Below, in pieces: positions 43,649 to 54,702 of a stretch of 64,000 bases of DNA (positions are counted from its first letter, which is position 1; each line of letters opens with the position of its first letter). The notes beneath the pieces are model-generated. The model saw only the letters and a list, made by a program, of their open reading frames with translations, was not told the origin of the DNA and did not search any database. The stretch is from Siderastrea radians (Eukaryota > Cnidaria > Anthozoa > Scleractinia > Rhizangiidae), in NCBI GenBank assembly GCA_964017195.1, contig OZ024896.1, positions 30,714,430 through 30,778,429 on the forward strand. The letters run 5' to 3'. The translations under genes were made by a program, and so were the position numbers.

Positions 43649-44280
43649 ACAAAAGCACGTCAGTAGTTTAAAATCTAATTGATAACAATGATGACATACA
43701 CTGTAAAACAAAACAAACGTGATAGCTTCACAATCCCAGAGAAAAGCGCTCGCGTTTTTCAAAAATAGCTAGACAAAAGGTGAAAAGAGTTTGTAAAGAA
43801 TACAGAAACTCACTTGTAAAGTTTATAGTCCACCCATAGTACATAGTTTAAAATCTAATTGATAACACTTGTGGACCAGGTATTGATTGGTTACGTATAT
43901 CGTCAAAATACAAATCCTAGATAGTCTTGAACCAAACCTACTTTATTGTTCTCGTTACAGTTGTTAGTACAATCAAAAGATGTGCACACTAGTTCATTTA
44001 TTTGTAAGTAAAGGCGGATGTTTATAACAATGATTTGAGAGATTTGTTCGGCGACACCAGGCAATATGCTGTCGTACGGTTACAAAACCTAGATAATGTT
44101 AAAATCACATTAAAATAATACAGAAAATAATGATACAGAAAATAAAAACGAATTATGGCTGTTTGTTTCGGTGTTAAATTTTGTCGTGGCTTCAGTTATT
44201 GGTAGTGTAATTTCTATTGTTTGGGATGTGTGCTTGACTTTGTCATTAAACACTTCCCCTTCTTTCGCTTTGAAATAAAG
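43649..44280. other. Spacer with a 23-bp direct repeat
   Basis: The sequence beginning AGTTTAAAATCTAATTGATA is exactly repeated at 43664-43686 and 43844-43866, 180 bp apart. Nothing else is recognised. Confidence 0.5.
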
Positions 44281-44879
44281 TGAAGGAAGTTTCGCAAAGT
44301 ACCATTTCGCAAAATACCATTTCGCGAAGTACCATTTCGCGAAGTACCATTTCGCAAAATACCGTTTCGTTTCGTTTCGTTTCGCAAATTACCGTAAGCT
44401 CCTTTGTAGGGTTTTTTTGTACGGGGGTTTCGTATTACCCTTCTTATTCCATATAAATTAGATAAATATATCCACACGAATCATTACAGCAGTTGCAATG
44501 TATTACAAGGTTGTCTTGTTCTTCTTTCAACCCAGCTGAAAGTGTGGGTAAGGAAGCCACTGATTTGTCTTAATTAAGAACATTGAACTGATAAAAGATT
44601 GTCATGGCTGACTTGATTTTACGAATATTTTAAACAAGAGATGAAATTTTGGCTAACTTAACCAGGACAACTGAAGGCAAATAAAAAAGTAATCGTGATT
44701 ACGAAAAATCCAGGGAGAAAACAGTGTTTGCCTGTGGAGAATACACAGTGAAAGTTTTGCTTGTTAAGTCGTCGAGCTGGTCGAACCGTTGTACGTCCGT
44801 CTAGTTGTTGCGTCGAGTCGTGCAACGAAGGAACAGGAAAACTGAGAAATTTTAAGCCAACAAACTAGAGTAACAAGTA

Positions 44880-45240
44880 AGAGACAGATCACAACACATA
44901 TAACATCACATCACAACACAACACAACAACACAACACAACACAGCGCAATACGAAGCAGACAACAAAACACAACACAACGCAACGCAACACAACCAGTCG
45001 AGGCATGAGCTATAGGAAACATGGATTCTGAGTTCTCATCGAACGTTGTTTCAAGCAAACAGCGATGAAATATGTCGACTACTCAATAAAACTATCACCT
45101 TACCGTCAGTTCTGCTGTCCCTTGTCTTTGATTTATGCTTTATCTTTTGCAAATATCCCTGTTTCTCCCCGATTCTTCGGTGAGTTCGAGCCAGAAATGC
45201 TTACTTTTAGCGCCCGCCATTTTGAAAAACCACTCATTCC
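44880..45240. repeat. Dispersed family B with (CAACA)n array, copy 2
   Basis: A CACAACACAACA array (44885-44990) leads into CAACCAGTCGAGGCATGAGC and then a long block shared, inverted, with 52140-52370. Landmarks are AACATGGATTCTGAGTTCTC, CGAACGTTGTTTCAAGCAAA, TCAGTTCTGCTGTCCCTTGT and AAATATCCCTGTTTCTCCCC. It is non-coding by inspection. Confidence 0.75.
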
Positions 45241-45290
45241 CAGTTCTACGCAGCCAACTAGAAAACCTCCTAAAGCCGCCCAATGGGTAG
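45232..45290. repeat. Repeat shared inverted with 49978-50050
   Basis: TTCCCAGTTCTACGCAGCCA and CTAGAAAACCTCCTAAAGCC recur reverse-complemented at about 49985-50025. The second copy follows a 103-bp MITE. Confidence 0.65.
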
Positions 45291-45330
45291 GCCACCTTTT
45301 CCAGGTTATGGTTACAAGCTCGTAAGAACA

Positions 45331-45370
45331 TTGCACGACGGACTTCCACATATGGAAGGTCGTCGTGCAA
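45331..45370. repeat. 40-bp hairpin
   Basis: TTGCACGACGGACTTCCA is mirrored by TGGAAGGTCGTCGTGCAA (16 of 18 paired) around CATA. It is a compact cruciform-type palindrome with no obvious host unit. Confidence 0.75.
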
Positions 45371-47505
45371 CGGATTAAGAGTTACAATTCAAATTAGGTT
45401 CTGTCGGGGGACTGGAAAGAGCTTTTTGCTCTTACCAGCAACAAAGGAGACTTTTGTCTGATTGGTTAATCATTTTCCTAGTACCCAGATTCCTGAAAAG
45501 TGCGCGCCAGTGAAATAAACAAAGATGGCGGCCTGAGTAAAAGACGTAGTTTTCATTGCTTGATCACTTATTCTTAACCTTTTTGGTACATATGGCAATT
45601 CCAGGCGCTTTTCTAACTTCTCGGTGGCGTAAAGAAATTGGTTTAAGGTATTTTAAAGCGGAAAACGAGTGTTTAGCACGGGCTTTTGCATTTGTGAGCA
45701 GGAAAAGTTTTCCTTCACACCGCAAGAAAATATATGGTTCTATGAAGTGAGGGAGACAAGATTAGATGTCATAATAAAATCAGGAGGGATTCAAAGACTG
45801 AGAGGACAGGGATATTCGAAGTCTTACAGCTGCCGTTTTTACCGAAGCAGGTAAGCTATCCTACTCACAATTTAAAAAATTAGTGTTCCCTTGCAAGTTT
45901 TTGTCAGCTTTTGCTACACATCAATCGATCAGTGAACTTTCCTTGTTTGAAGGGGCCGTGGCGGTCTGACTCAGCGGTCAAGTAATCTCAGAGTCAAAGA
46001 GGTGCAAAAAACCATGAAACTACTTTAGAAGACCTTAGTGCAGTTAATCACTAGTTGATTAACAATGCAGGCAAACGGGAATTATCTCAGCTAAAATAAC
46101 ATTAAAATAAACTTGTACAATATCATTTCAGTTCACACTTTCAGCTAATAATTTTTACAAGGACCCCGCTCGGTTTTGCGTTTGATCTTCATTTAGAAGT
46201 TTTTTCATTCTGTAGTCATCGGATGGACTGTTTAAGTTTTTTTATAACGACCCAAAAGGCCATTTGTGAAAGTGGAAATGCAAAATAATTTTGCTTGAAG
46301 AGTTTTAAGGACATAAAGAGAACATTTGATGTTTACAAACATTGACTTTTTGGCCGTTAAAATTTGTAAAGCAAGAGTCTTGTCTCATTAGCCAGTGGGC
46401 CTCTTGTTGCCTTATTTACACCAAAGGATGCCTTGTTGGAATTAACTCAGTTTTGTATGATTTGATTTGTGTTTGTCACCAGTTAAGTGTTTTTGCCGTC
46501 AATTTTTGCCTTGCATAATCTAAAACTACCTTAGTTTTTTGACAGAAAGGTGTTATGTTGTATAATTTTATTCAGGGCAGTAGAATCCTGTTATTAGTTC
46601 TAAATGAAGTGGTCTGCGAGCATCTAAAAATCAGTATCTTAATTCACACGCTCACAGACAACATGAAGCATCAAAAAGCAACTCGACCATTACTTCGCAC
46701 CTCACTTATGAATCGATTAATATTAATAGGTTTATCCCAGGAAAGTCTTGCTTTATCCTGATTGGAGAATTACGATGCATAATTATGCTCTAACACTATA
46801 AGGGCTCCTATTGATAGTAAATGCCTTGACTTCTGAAAGAGCTACCCTTTAAAATTTTAAATAAAGGAGTCTAATTTTAATGGCAACAGGAAGCCTTAGG
46901 TTATGTACACAGTTAGCACCTATCATAGTTTTCCATCAGTCTTACCAGTCTTGAAACCTTTTCTTTCAGGAGGAGATTTTAAAGAAGTCCAGCACCCAGT
47001 AACCTTGAATATAAGTTCATGAGCTTACATATGTTTGGGCAGTTGATTTATATTCTTAGAAAATGTTTGTGAACCAAAGGATTTTCACATAGTTGTCTTG
47101 TCAGTAAGTTTTCAAGATGCTGACTCCACAAAATACATTGCAAGTGGTTAGAAATGGCAAGTAAAACTTGGCAACTCTTAACTTTAACTTGTAACTTTGT
47201 CCTTGTTGTCCTCCTAAGTTTGTTAAAGGAAATAAAGGAACTTGCCTTGTCTTATGGTCATCCAAAACAATCAGTCCTCTGAGGGGTCAAAATTGATTTT
47301 GGGTCCATAACATTTCATTGCCCTCCCCCTGCTCCTTTAGAAAACTGACAAGTTCCTAACTGGTCCCACATACTCTAGGTTTTCATTTTAGCAGATTAGG
47401 AGTTTAACGAACTGGAAGACCATGGCAGCTGTGTGTGCAACTTAGGCAACTGCAAAAAAAGTCTGAAAAAAATACAGGCTTGGTTGGGATATACATGTCA
47501 ACCCA
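45371..47505. other. Long spacer, possibly intergenic or intronic
   Basis: Nothing is recognised as a gene. A local GC rise with AAGATGGCGGCC at about 45524 resembles a 5' UTR/start region, but the frame from that ATG closes after two codons. The remaining open frames are under 70 codons. Confidence 0.35.
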
Positions 47506-47800
47506 ATGGGGGAGCAGGGATGGCGCAGTGGTGAGAGCACTCGCCTTCCACCAGTGTGGCCCGGGTTCGATTCCCGGTCCCGGTGTCATAATTTATGTGG
47601 GTTGAGTTTGTTGTTGGTTCTCGTCCTTGCTCCGAGGGTTTTCTCCGGGTACTCCGGTTTTCCTCCCCCCATAAAAACCAACATTTCCAAATTCCAATTC
47701 GACCTGGATGTTTCGTAGGGCCATAAGGGAGACTACAGTTTGACTGTAATTATGCACCCTACTGAAATAAAGTGTTTATTTATTTATTTATTTATTTATT
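47506..47800 (+). mobile_element. tRNA-derived SINE, near full length
   Basis: The tRNA-like head has A box TGGCGCAGTGGTGAGAGCAC (47521-47540) and B box GGTTCGATTCC (47564-47574). The body carries GAGGGTTTTCTCCGGGTACT, then TTCCTCCCCCCATAAAAACC and TTTCGTAGGGCCATAAGGGA. It ends in AAATAAAGTG and a (TTTA)n tail. Pol III promoter boxes look intact. The unrelated body rules out a plain tRNA gene. Confidence 0.92.
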
Positions 47801-47810
47801 TTTTAATTTA

Positions 47811-47865
47811 TGATAACAGTGCAGCACTCTTACCAACTGAGCTATCAAGCCAGCTTGGAGTTGTT
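47811..47865 (-). mobile_element. Second tRNA-like SINE head (inverted)
   Basis: On the minus strand, GATAGCTCAGTTGGTAAGAG followed by TGCTGCACTGTTATC is a good tRNA A-box/D-arm sequence. The B box is not found. It directly follows the tail of the SINE at 47506-47800. Confidence 0.65.
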
Positions 47866-48510
47866 GGTCTTTGTGTGAATTCAGACATATTCCCAAGAAA
47901 GACAAACCAAAATCATGTGCATGTGTTCTTTTTCATACTGAGAGTTCATGTTACAAATATAGTTATTAGTATTGTAGGTAAGAAAAGAAAGAGCGGCTTT
48001 TCTACAATTTTAGTGATCTTCTAGATAGGTTATGTGTATCTTTTTTAAATAAAAGAGAACCAAATGTTTCATTACTTCAAGCACAGGTAAATTTTACAGT
48101 GTAAACTAAACACAAAAGAACTGTTACTGGTTATTTTGCTGGGTTTTAAAGGTAAATAATTTTTTAATTATGTTCCTTTTAAAAGTCAAGAAAAGTAAAG
48201 AGTAGGACAAATAATTTATTTGTTCTTTCAAGATCTGTGTGTGCTGCTTTTCAAACATGATATTTTCTATTTTTAGTAGATGCTATGTGTACATTTTATG
48301 TCTGGAATTAAACTTTCCTAATTGGAAATGTATTTATATGAATCTTGTTTAGTATTAAACACAGTGTACAATCATAAAAATTAATACAACTCACAATGTA
48401 CTTTAAGCTTAACATGTAAAGAGCAAATTCGACACATTATGAATAGGTCTGTTTAAAAGACATGGAGGTGAAATTTCTATGTATTGTTCCTTAATAAACT
48501 TTAAACAGTT
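47866..48510. other. Spacer, AT-rich
   Basis: No supported gene or repeat. Confidence 0.3.
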
Positions 48511-48589
48511 CCTAGAACATCACTAATTGGGTAGTTTTCTTCAGTATTATAACTAATTGGTAGGTTTTTGGTGAAGTACCGATCACTTT

Positions 48590-48730
48590 AAGTTTAAATT
48601 TCTCATTCCGCGTGCTTTTATTGATAACAGCTGCAGCTCTCGTCCTTGTTTCTTTCATCTCACGGAACTTATTTTGATGTTCTTGTAGCCTCGCTTTCCC
48701 CGTTCCTTTCCGCACGCCTTGCCACTTTAA
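48590..48730 (-). other. Exon-like island, unknown product
   Basis: The minus strand shows an open, basic, helix-like stretch (WQGVRKGTGKARLQEHQNKF, then REMKETRTRAAAVINKST) in a locally GC-richer patch. It is bordered by AAAG on the 5' side and a GTACTT donor-like sequence on the 3' side. The family is not recognised and no partner exons were found. It may be a real exon or chance. Confidence 0.25.
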
Positions 48731-48945
48731 AGTTAACACTGTTTAGCCTAACTTATTCTTACCTTATTATTCTATTCTCGGTTGAAAGCGATCGCTGTAC
48801 CAAGCCCTATTGTAGGATATATAGCCCAAACAACACCTATCTGGCGACAAGATTCGAGTTATTTTTTTCACAGTTTACTGCTGGCGCGTCATCTTGTTGG
48901 GTTTCCTTTTTACAAATCGTGGCAATGCAATTAAAAAACCCCTGA

Positions 48946-49876
48946 TAAGAATCGACATTTCATACTGTTTCATGGCTGGAGTTTTTAGAAATCAAAGTAG
49001 CCAAATGAATGAACAAAGCAAAGTAGACTGAGGTGCGACCGTAGCGTAATTTTCATCGTATGTCGTTGACAGTGATACACACCTTGACGACTCCCTGTTG
49101 AGCCCTGCCACTTTTATCAATATCTTTTCTCGAAAAGTCGCTTCCTTAATTAATAAACTGTTACCAGCAAAAGGGATTTCGTGTACCAAAACCCACGACA
49201 AAAGTCTCGGATACTTGAAGCAAAATATTTGTTCGGAATAAAATTGAGCTTTTCTATTGCAGTTGCGCTGTTAACTGCTTGCGTCTGGGCACAATATTTT
49301 CGCTTAAGCAGCAAAAACCATATAATTCCTTGATCGTATCGATTTTTACTTTTGCCTCGGCTATATGTTCCGTTTTTTTAACGTCAGAAATCATTCACAA
49401 CCCCAAAATATGTAGTTTACGAGGCGGACGCCACTTTTTACCTCCCTCTTGTCAAGGAATTTGTCTTTCTGCCCCTTTCAAGCACAAATTATCCTTCAAT
49501 GCGACAAACATTAGGCATTTCCATTCACGTTCAACTTACTTTATTGTTAAACAGTACTTGGCCTTGCGTTGAAGTCTGTTAAGATGATGAAGAACAAAGA
49601 CAGGAAGGCAAAACTTTCGTCTGCTTATCACCAGTTTTCAATTCACCGTCGCCTTTTCTGACTCGTCTCATTTCTCAGATTTGCAATCCCTTGCTGCGAT
49701 TTTCCTCACGATGAATTATCTTGACCGAAAAGCTGAGATGATGACCTAAATTTGGAAGTTATTAAACAACTATACATTCTTACGGCGTCCTTTGCCCCAG
49801 AACACAGGATAAACATTCAATGAAATCAAAGCTGTCAGCACGACCGCCGCCATCTCCTCTTTTCCCGCGTTTCGAC
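48946..49876. other. Spacer, nothing recognised
   Basis: Open frames are under 100 codons with no domain. Confidence 0.3.
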
Positions 49877-49979
49877 AATCTCGTTCCCAGAGGCTGCATT
49901 CCTTTTGGTCAGCACCAAGGATGCCGTGGCATTTCGATCCCGCTGACCGTAAATGCGCGCGGGCTCTGGGGACGAGATT
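49877..49979. mobile_element. 103-bp ATTCTCG-family MITE
   Basis: AATCTCGTTCCCAGAGGCTG is mirrored by GGGCTCTGGGGACGAGATT, with an inner TCAGC...GCTGA pairing. Unlike the other members, the two 11-bp flanks do not match (GCGTTTCGAC versus GGGTGGCTTT), so the duplication is lost or the site rearranged. Confidence 0.78.
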
Positions 49980-50100
49980 GGGTGGCTTTAGGAGGTTTTC
50001 TAGTTGGCTGCGTAGAACTGGGAATGAAAACAACTGGGAATGAGTGGTTTTTGACCTATGTTGAAAACATAGGGTCTTAGTCAGCGTGAAGTTTTTCGCT

Positions 50101-50143
50101 TTCTATGTTTGTTTGTTTGTTTGTATGTATGTATGTATGTATT
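50101..50143. repeat. (TTTG)n(TATG)n microsatellite
   Basis: GTTTGTTTGTTTGT followed by ATGTATGTATGTAT. Confidence 0.9.
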
Positions 50144-50823
50144 TTTGATCCGGGGGGGAAATCTCATGTGAGACGGGCGGGAATGCTCGTCGGAAAATTT
50201 AAATTAAAGCTATGCTAAAACAGACGGAGAACGCGAAACGACGTGCATCCATGCACCTTTCACATGGGAGTACACCCCCCGGGGGAATTTATGTGGCACT
50301 ATGTGGCACCAATCAGATTGAGGCTACTAAGCTAAGAGTACATTCTACCAATGAAAGAGCTGGTTAGAATTCGCTTACTGAAGCTGAAGGTCAGACAAGG
50401 TTAAGCTTACCGGCCATGTCGAATGTACATATGGGGACGGAAACGATCAGCGCAAATGTGCTTTTCTACTTTTACCTCTCGAATATTATATTTTCAGTAA
50501 AGGCTTGGTGTGGTGGAATTGATGGTAATTTCCTAAAGCTATTGTAAGGGCAGGTAAAATTGAACTTTGTCGTGGCCAACGGTGGAACGTGAGTACTTGA
50601 CAAAAACAATTAATTACATGTAACATCGTTCCAAAAATAGACTTGTTGACGAGAAACTGTAATTTAATTTGTTCTTTTATGATTTGTGTTATGAAACAGC
50701 TGTTTTGGTTATGTATCTTTTAGCAAGATGTTGATTGAAAAGATTGTATCTGTGCTTGATACGGATAATTTTGACTGTACTTTGCAAGGTTTTTGAAACC
50801 GCTTTGTTTGGTAATTTGAAATT
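50144..50823. other. Spacer, nothing recognised
   Basis: Weak inverted motif CCGGGGGGG (50151) versus CCCCCCGGGGG (50275). No gene is supported. Confidence 0.3.
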
Positions 50824-51124
50824 TATAGCGACGTGTTTATAAGATTGCAATTTGCATAAATTAGCTTGTTTATTCAAGCGTGTCAGTAGGTTTTTAAACC
50901 TGTTTTCTCTTCCCAAAATGCGGTTTAGTTTTAGTTTACGATGTTGTGACCATGATTTATATCAGTCACATCCACAGATTTTCCAGCCGACATAGAAATG
51001 ATTTCTTTCTTGGTTTTATCATATACGGGAACATATGGTTTTTGAATTTTTTTAGCGACGTGTTTAAGATAGCAATTTGCATAGATTAGCTTGTTCAAGC
51101 GTGTCCGTAGGTTTATAAACCTAT
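50824..51124. repeat. ~225-bp spaced direct duplication
   Basis: An AGCGACGTGTTTA block with GCAATTTGCATAAATTAGCT and AGGTTTTTAAACCT (50824-50903) recurs diverged at 51049-51124 (GCAATTTGCATAGATTAGCT, AGGTTTATAAACCT). It leads into a foldback family A fragment. Confidence 0.6.
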
Positions 51125-51144
51125 AATGTATACGGTAACATAGC

Positions 51145-51300
51145 GAGTTCACGGTACGCTCAAGCTCGGAAACTTCGTTAACTGCAAAACCAAAATGTAC
51201 TTTTGAATCGTCTGGCAAAGGAATATGAAATACTCCCAGAAGGTGCGAATCTTTCTGTCGAAATTGTTCGAGAATTCCTTACAGCGGGACATTTTTTGGA
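51145..51300. repeat. Foldback family A fragment
   Basis: GCTCAAGCTCGGAAACTTCG and AACTGCAAAACCAAAATGTA match the arms of the 790-1937 element. Divergence is greater than between the left-end copies. Confidence 0.6.
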
Positions 51301-51411
51301 GAACTCGGCCAGCTGCTGGCCATGTCATCTTAACACGACAAAAAGTGAAAAGTACTAAAAAGTACAACAAATCACAGTTTACTTAAAGAAAACAAAATAC
51401 CAGTCTGCGTA

Positions 51412-51452
51412 GTCTGCATGGTCTGCAGTCTGCACAGTCTGCAGGCTACATT
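51412..51452. repeat. Short GTCTGCA minisatellite
   Basis: Five imperfect copies of (A/G)GTCTGCA in about 40 bp. Confidence 0.7.
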
Positions 51453-51769
51453 TTAACATGACCGCAATGACTGCCCTCTCCTCAAATTATTATCAACTAC
51501 ACTTATTTCTTTCACATCTTGTTGTGAGCTGGATTTATATTCTTCAGTAATATGCAGACAATCATTAGTTGACCTTAACTGAGGTTTCAGTTTTAAATTT
51601 AATTTGAAGTTTTTATGCAGTCGTTTTGTTCTAGTGTCAGTTTGACTTTTTAGCCTGTAGCCTACTAGCCCGATGGTTGCTCTATCTCCAATTTTGGTCC
51701 AACTGGGTTTTTAGCGGGATGTTTTTTTGCATTCCAAGGGTATTGCTGAGTAAACGAAAAAGCTGTTTT

Positions 51770-51982
51770 AGGCCTAGTTCAGACGCCGTACCTCTCATGG
51801 GCCGTACCAAATGCATTTTCGCTCCTAGGTCGTATTTAAGTGGCAAACTTTGCCGTACTCTGAGATTTTGGCTTGCCTAATTGAAATCTGTCGAAAAAAC
51901 TCATTTGGACACCGTACAACTGCCAAAAAACTACGTACTACTTGGTACGACACATGGGAGGTGCGGCGTCTGAACTGGGCTT
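51770..51982. mobile_element. MITE with AGTTCAGACGCCG termini
   Basis: CTAGTTCAGACGCCGTACCT is mirrored by GGTGCGGCGTCTGAACTGG. The inner GCCGTAC/GTACGGC motifs are also mirrored. It is 213 bp and non-coding. Confidence 0.8.
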
Positions 51983-52139
51983 TATGCACTCAGGTGCTAT
52001 AGTGGAGGGGGGAAGTATTTGCAAGAATAATCGCGTGTTGTTTTGTCCTCAGAGTATGTCTTAAAAATCGCAAATAAGCGAGGATAAGACTTGTCATTTC
52101 AACATAGGTCAAGCACGCAATGCGTGCCTATGTTTCAAA

Positions 52140-52415
52140 ATGGCGAGCGGTAAAAGTAAGCACATTGAACTCACCGAAGAATTGGGGAGAAACAGGGATA
52201 TTTGCAGAAGATAAAGCAGGAATCAAAGACAAGGGACAGCAGAACTGACCGTAAGGTGATAGTTTTATTGAATAGTTGACATATTTCATCGCTGTTTGCT
52301 TGAAACAACGTTCGATGAGAACTCAAAATCCATGTTTCCCATAGCTCATGGTCGAGGTAATGTCGAGCTCGACCAAAAACTCCACGAAAAAAATTGGTCA
52401 AAAACCGCTGCACAT
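52140..52415. repeat. Dispersed family B, copy 3 (inverted to copy 2)
   Basis: Landmarks GGGGAGAAACAGGGATATTT, GGGACAGCAGAACTGA, TTTGCTTGAAACAACGTTCG and AAAATCCATGTTTCCCATAG mirror 45000-45240. The far end, GTCGAGCTCGACCAAAAACT, matches copy 1 at 5900-5935. The CAACA array is absent here. Confidence 0.78.
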
Positions 52416-52809
52416 TTGAAAAAATCTGTTTACAACAGTCTAACATTGCCTTGTACATACATTTCAGTCTGTGGTTAGGCCAGTCAAATAAAAATACAAT
52501 ACAAATTAAGATAACAAGTGCATAGGGGAGTACTCAGATAATAGGGAACTTATTAAGCACAGATGTTCATGAGCCATGGACAGCAACCAGAAGTCGAATG
52601 TTTCATTAGCTGGAGTTGTTTTTGCTTCCCATCAAAGGCGTGAAACAATTATCTTGTATTCGGTATCTGGTGGCTTGCCATTGTAGACAGGATGAAGTCA
52701 AAATGCATGTAAAAGTTCAACTTCCAGTGGCCGACCATGGCTCTCGGAGGTCTGTGCTTAAGTTCCCTAATGTTACTGACAGGGAGATGCAAATAAAAAA
52801 GTCCTTTTT

Positions 52810-53465
52810 GTCTGCATAAAAAGAGAAAAAAATTATAGTCAATACTCAGCGCGTTCCGCTCATTATTTAGGAATGATTTTCATTACTCGGGAACGGATTG
52901 CATTATTGGAATCAAAATTACATTTTCAAATTGAAGATTGAAATCTTCCAACGGTTGACTCATTCGAAATAACGAATGTTGATTGGGTTGTTACTTACAT
53001 AAACCAAAAGTTCACACGCGAAATATGAAACCGTTGGCGGCTGTTGGTTTCAATCGGTTTGACATTACAGGGAATTTTTCTCAATTTTCAGGACCATTTC
53101 TTGTGCATTTACAGCAGACTTGTTTTTAAAATATTATTCTTCACGGTTTTATAGCAACAGACTGCTTCTTCACTTTTAAAAGTATCTGCCTTTAATATTT
53201 GTTGAGCGAACACAAATCAAGTCAGATAGGCCAAGCCGCCAACAATCTGCTACTTGCACATGAACATTCGCCTCATGTCAATAATAAACCAATCAGCGGT
53301 CCTTATTTGGAACAAAGCTACCGTTGTAACATTACAATATTCAATTTGAAAGTGGAATTTTGATTCCAATAACGCAATCCGTTCCCGATTAATGAAAGTC
53401 ATTCCCAAATAACAAGTGGAACGCACTGACTATTTTGACTATAATCTCCTTTTATTTGCATAAAA
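52810..53465. mobile_element. 650-bp TIR element, CAGCGCGTTCC-type arms
   Basis: Arms of about 110-120 bp are mirrored: ATTATAGTCAATACTCAGCG with the inverse at 53425-53446, GGGAACGGATTGC with GCAATCCGTTCCC, and CAAAATTACATTTTCAAATT with AATTTGAAAGTGGAATTTTG. The interior has no gene. Confidence 0.8.
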
Positions 53466-53637
53466 AAGGTACACACACTTTTTTTATCGACCCTGAAAAA
53501 AGTCCTGCCAAAATCTTGTGATCCGAAACAAAAGTCCACCAGAAAATTTCTTACCCAAAAAAGTCCCAAATTGCTTACTTCAAACCCCAAAAAGCTCTTT
53601 GCCCCTCCTCATCACTAATAGATCTGAGTACCCTCAC

Positions 53638-53702
53638 CCCCACCACCAGAAACAGTGTCTATAAAGAGTCCCCCCCCAGAAACAGTGTGTCTATAAAGAG
53701 GG
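53638..53702. repeat. Short tandem duplication
   Basis: CAGAAACAGTGTCTATAAAGAG occurs twice, separated by a C-run. Confidence 0.7.
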
Positions 53703-53775
53703 GTTAACTTTGTATGGGAGCATGTCACTCAAGACAGAGAAAGGTGTCTGTTGTCCAAATTACTCAGTGTCCATA

Positions 53776-54393
53776 CAGTAGTACCCCAGTAACTCGAACT
53801 CGGATAACTTGAACTCCCCAACTAACTCGAACTAAGTCCCATTTTCCTTGGATTTGACCCCATTTTTCAGTCATTTTCACTCGGTTAACTCGAACTCGGA
53901 TAACTCTAATTCCCTGCTAACTCGAACTAAATTTCGTTTCCCTTGATCAAAATTTACCCCGATAACTCGAATTCTTTTTCTTGCAACTCACCATGGATGT
54001 CCATTGAAATATCCCATTAGCTCTTATTGTCGTGTAATCAGATTTAAACACTAAAACTAACACTACAGCGATTTGATTTTAATTAGTGCAATGAACAGAT
54101 CACGTATTTGACAGTCATTTCCCGATCTTATGATCTTGAGTGTAACTGAGTTACACTCACAGTACTGTATTATAATAAGTATGCATAATCATGTTACAGT
54201 TTCTGACGAGATAAGTTTAATTTGCACTGTACTGTATACTGAAGTGCTAAAAAATAAGTAAACTATCAATTCTTAACATAGCAAATTGAATATTCAATCA
54301 ACCCGATAACTCGAACCCCCGATAACTAGAACCCCCGCTAACTCGAACTGTTTTTCATTTCCCTTCAGAGTTCGACTTACCGGGGTTCTACTG
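53776..54393. mobile_element. pogo/Tigger-like MITE with TA target
   Basis: CAGTAGTACCCCAGTAACTC is mirrored by AGTTCGACTTACCGGGGTTC plus TACTG. TA dinucleotides abut both ends (53774-53775 and 54394-54395). The CAGTA-GAACCCCGGTAA-style terminus and the AACTCGAA subterminal repeats are characteristic of pogo-group Tc1/mariner elements. There is no transposase in the 618 bp. Confidence 0.88.
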
Positions 54394-54442
54394 TATTATT
54401 TTTAATAATTAGTAATATCCAGTGGGCGAGTGTACGAGGAAA

Positions 54443-54702
54443 CAATAGGCCATTTCCAAGTTTCCCTTTGCCTCTGTTTCCAAGCCAGGTCATGTGCAAA
54501 AGCTTTGATATAAAAATAAGTTTCATTTTAGACTTTCTCAAAGTCCGTTTCCGGTTTTTGCCGTTTAAGTGGTTAAGTGGTCAGTCGGTCGACTTGTGGG
54601 CAAGTCGAGTTTCATTTGTAAAGCAACATTTTCATATGAGAGGTTTTGCACTTGACCTCGCTTTAAAAGAGAGGCTAAATGCAACTCGGAAATGGGCTAT
54701 TG
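54443..54702. mobile_element. MITE with CAATAGGCCATTTCC ends
   Basis: CAATAGGCCATTTCCAAGTT is mirrored by AACTCGGAAATGGGCTATTG. GATATAAAAATAAGTTTCAT and TTTCATATGAGAGGTTTTGC are typical internal blocks. A GTTAAGTGG duplication sits in the middle. The 105-codon open frame through it is not a gene. Confidence 0.78.

Larger units (their letters stand above)
40592..44398. mobile_element. 3.8-kb TIR element with GGTACTTTGCGAAAC arms and 13-bp TSD
   Basis: CTTACGGTACTTTGCAAAAC is mirrored by GTTTCGCAAATTACCGTAAG. Each ~110-bp arm is built from AACGA and (C/T)GGTA(C/T)TTTGCGAAA units (40598-40708 and 44285-44398). The flanks are the exact 13-mer CTCCTTTGTAGGG at 40579-40591 and 44399-44411, a direct target duplication. 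The interior holds other repeats (41539-42238, 43504-43648) and no transposase for this element. Confidence 0.85.

Noticed and set aside
44214..44477. RNGILRNGT repeat protein
   Set aside because: It is the minisatellite of the 3.8-kb element's right arm translated.
45331..45370. Helitron 3' end hairpin
   Set aside because: No CTRR terminus follows the hairpin and no TC 5' end was found.
45524..45550. Gene start at AAGATGGCGGCC
   Set aside because: The frame closes after two codons and no splice donor interrupts it.
47506..47580. Functional tRNA gene
   Set aside because: The A and B boxes are good, but the sequence continues directly into a SINE body and tail with no mature 3' acceptor stem.
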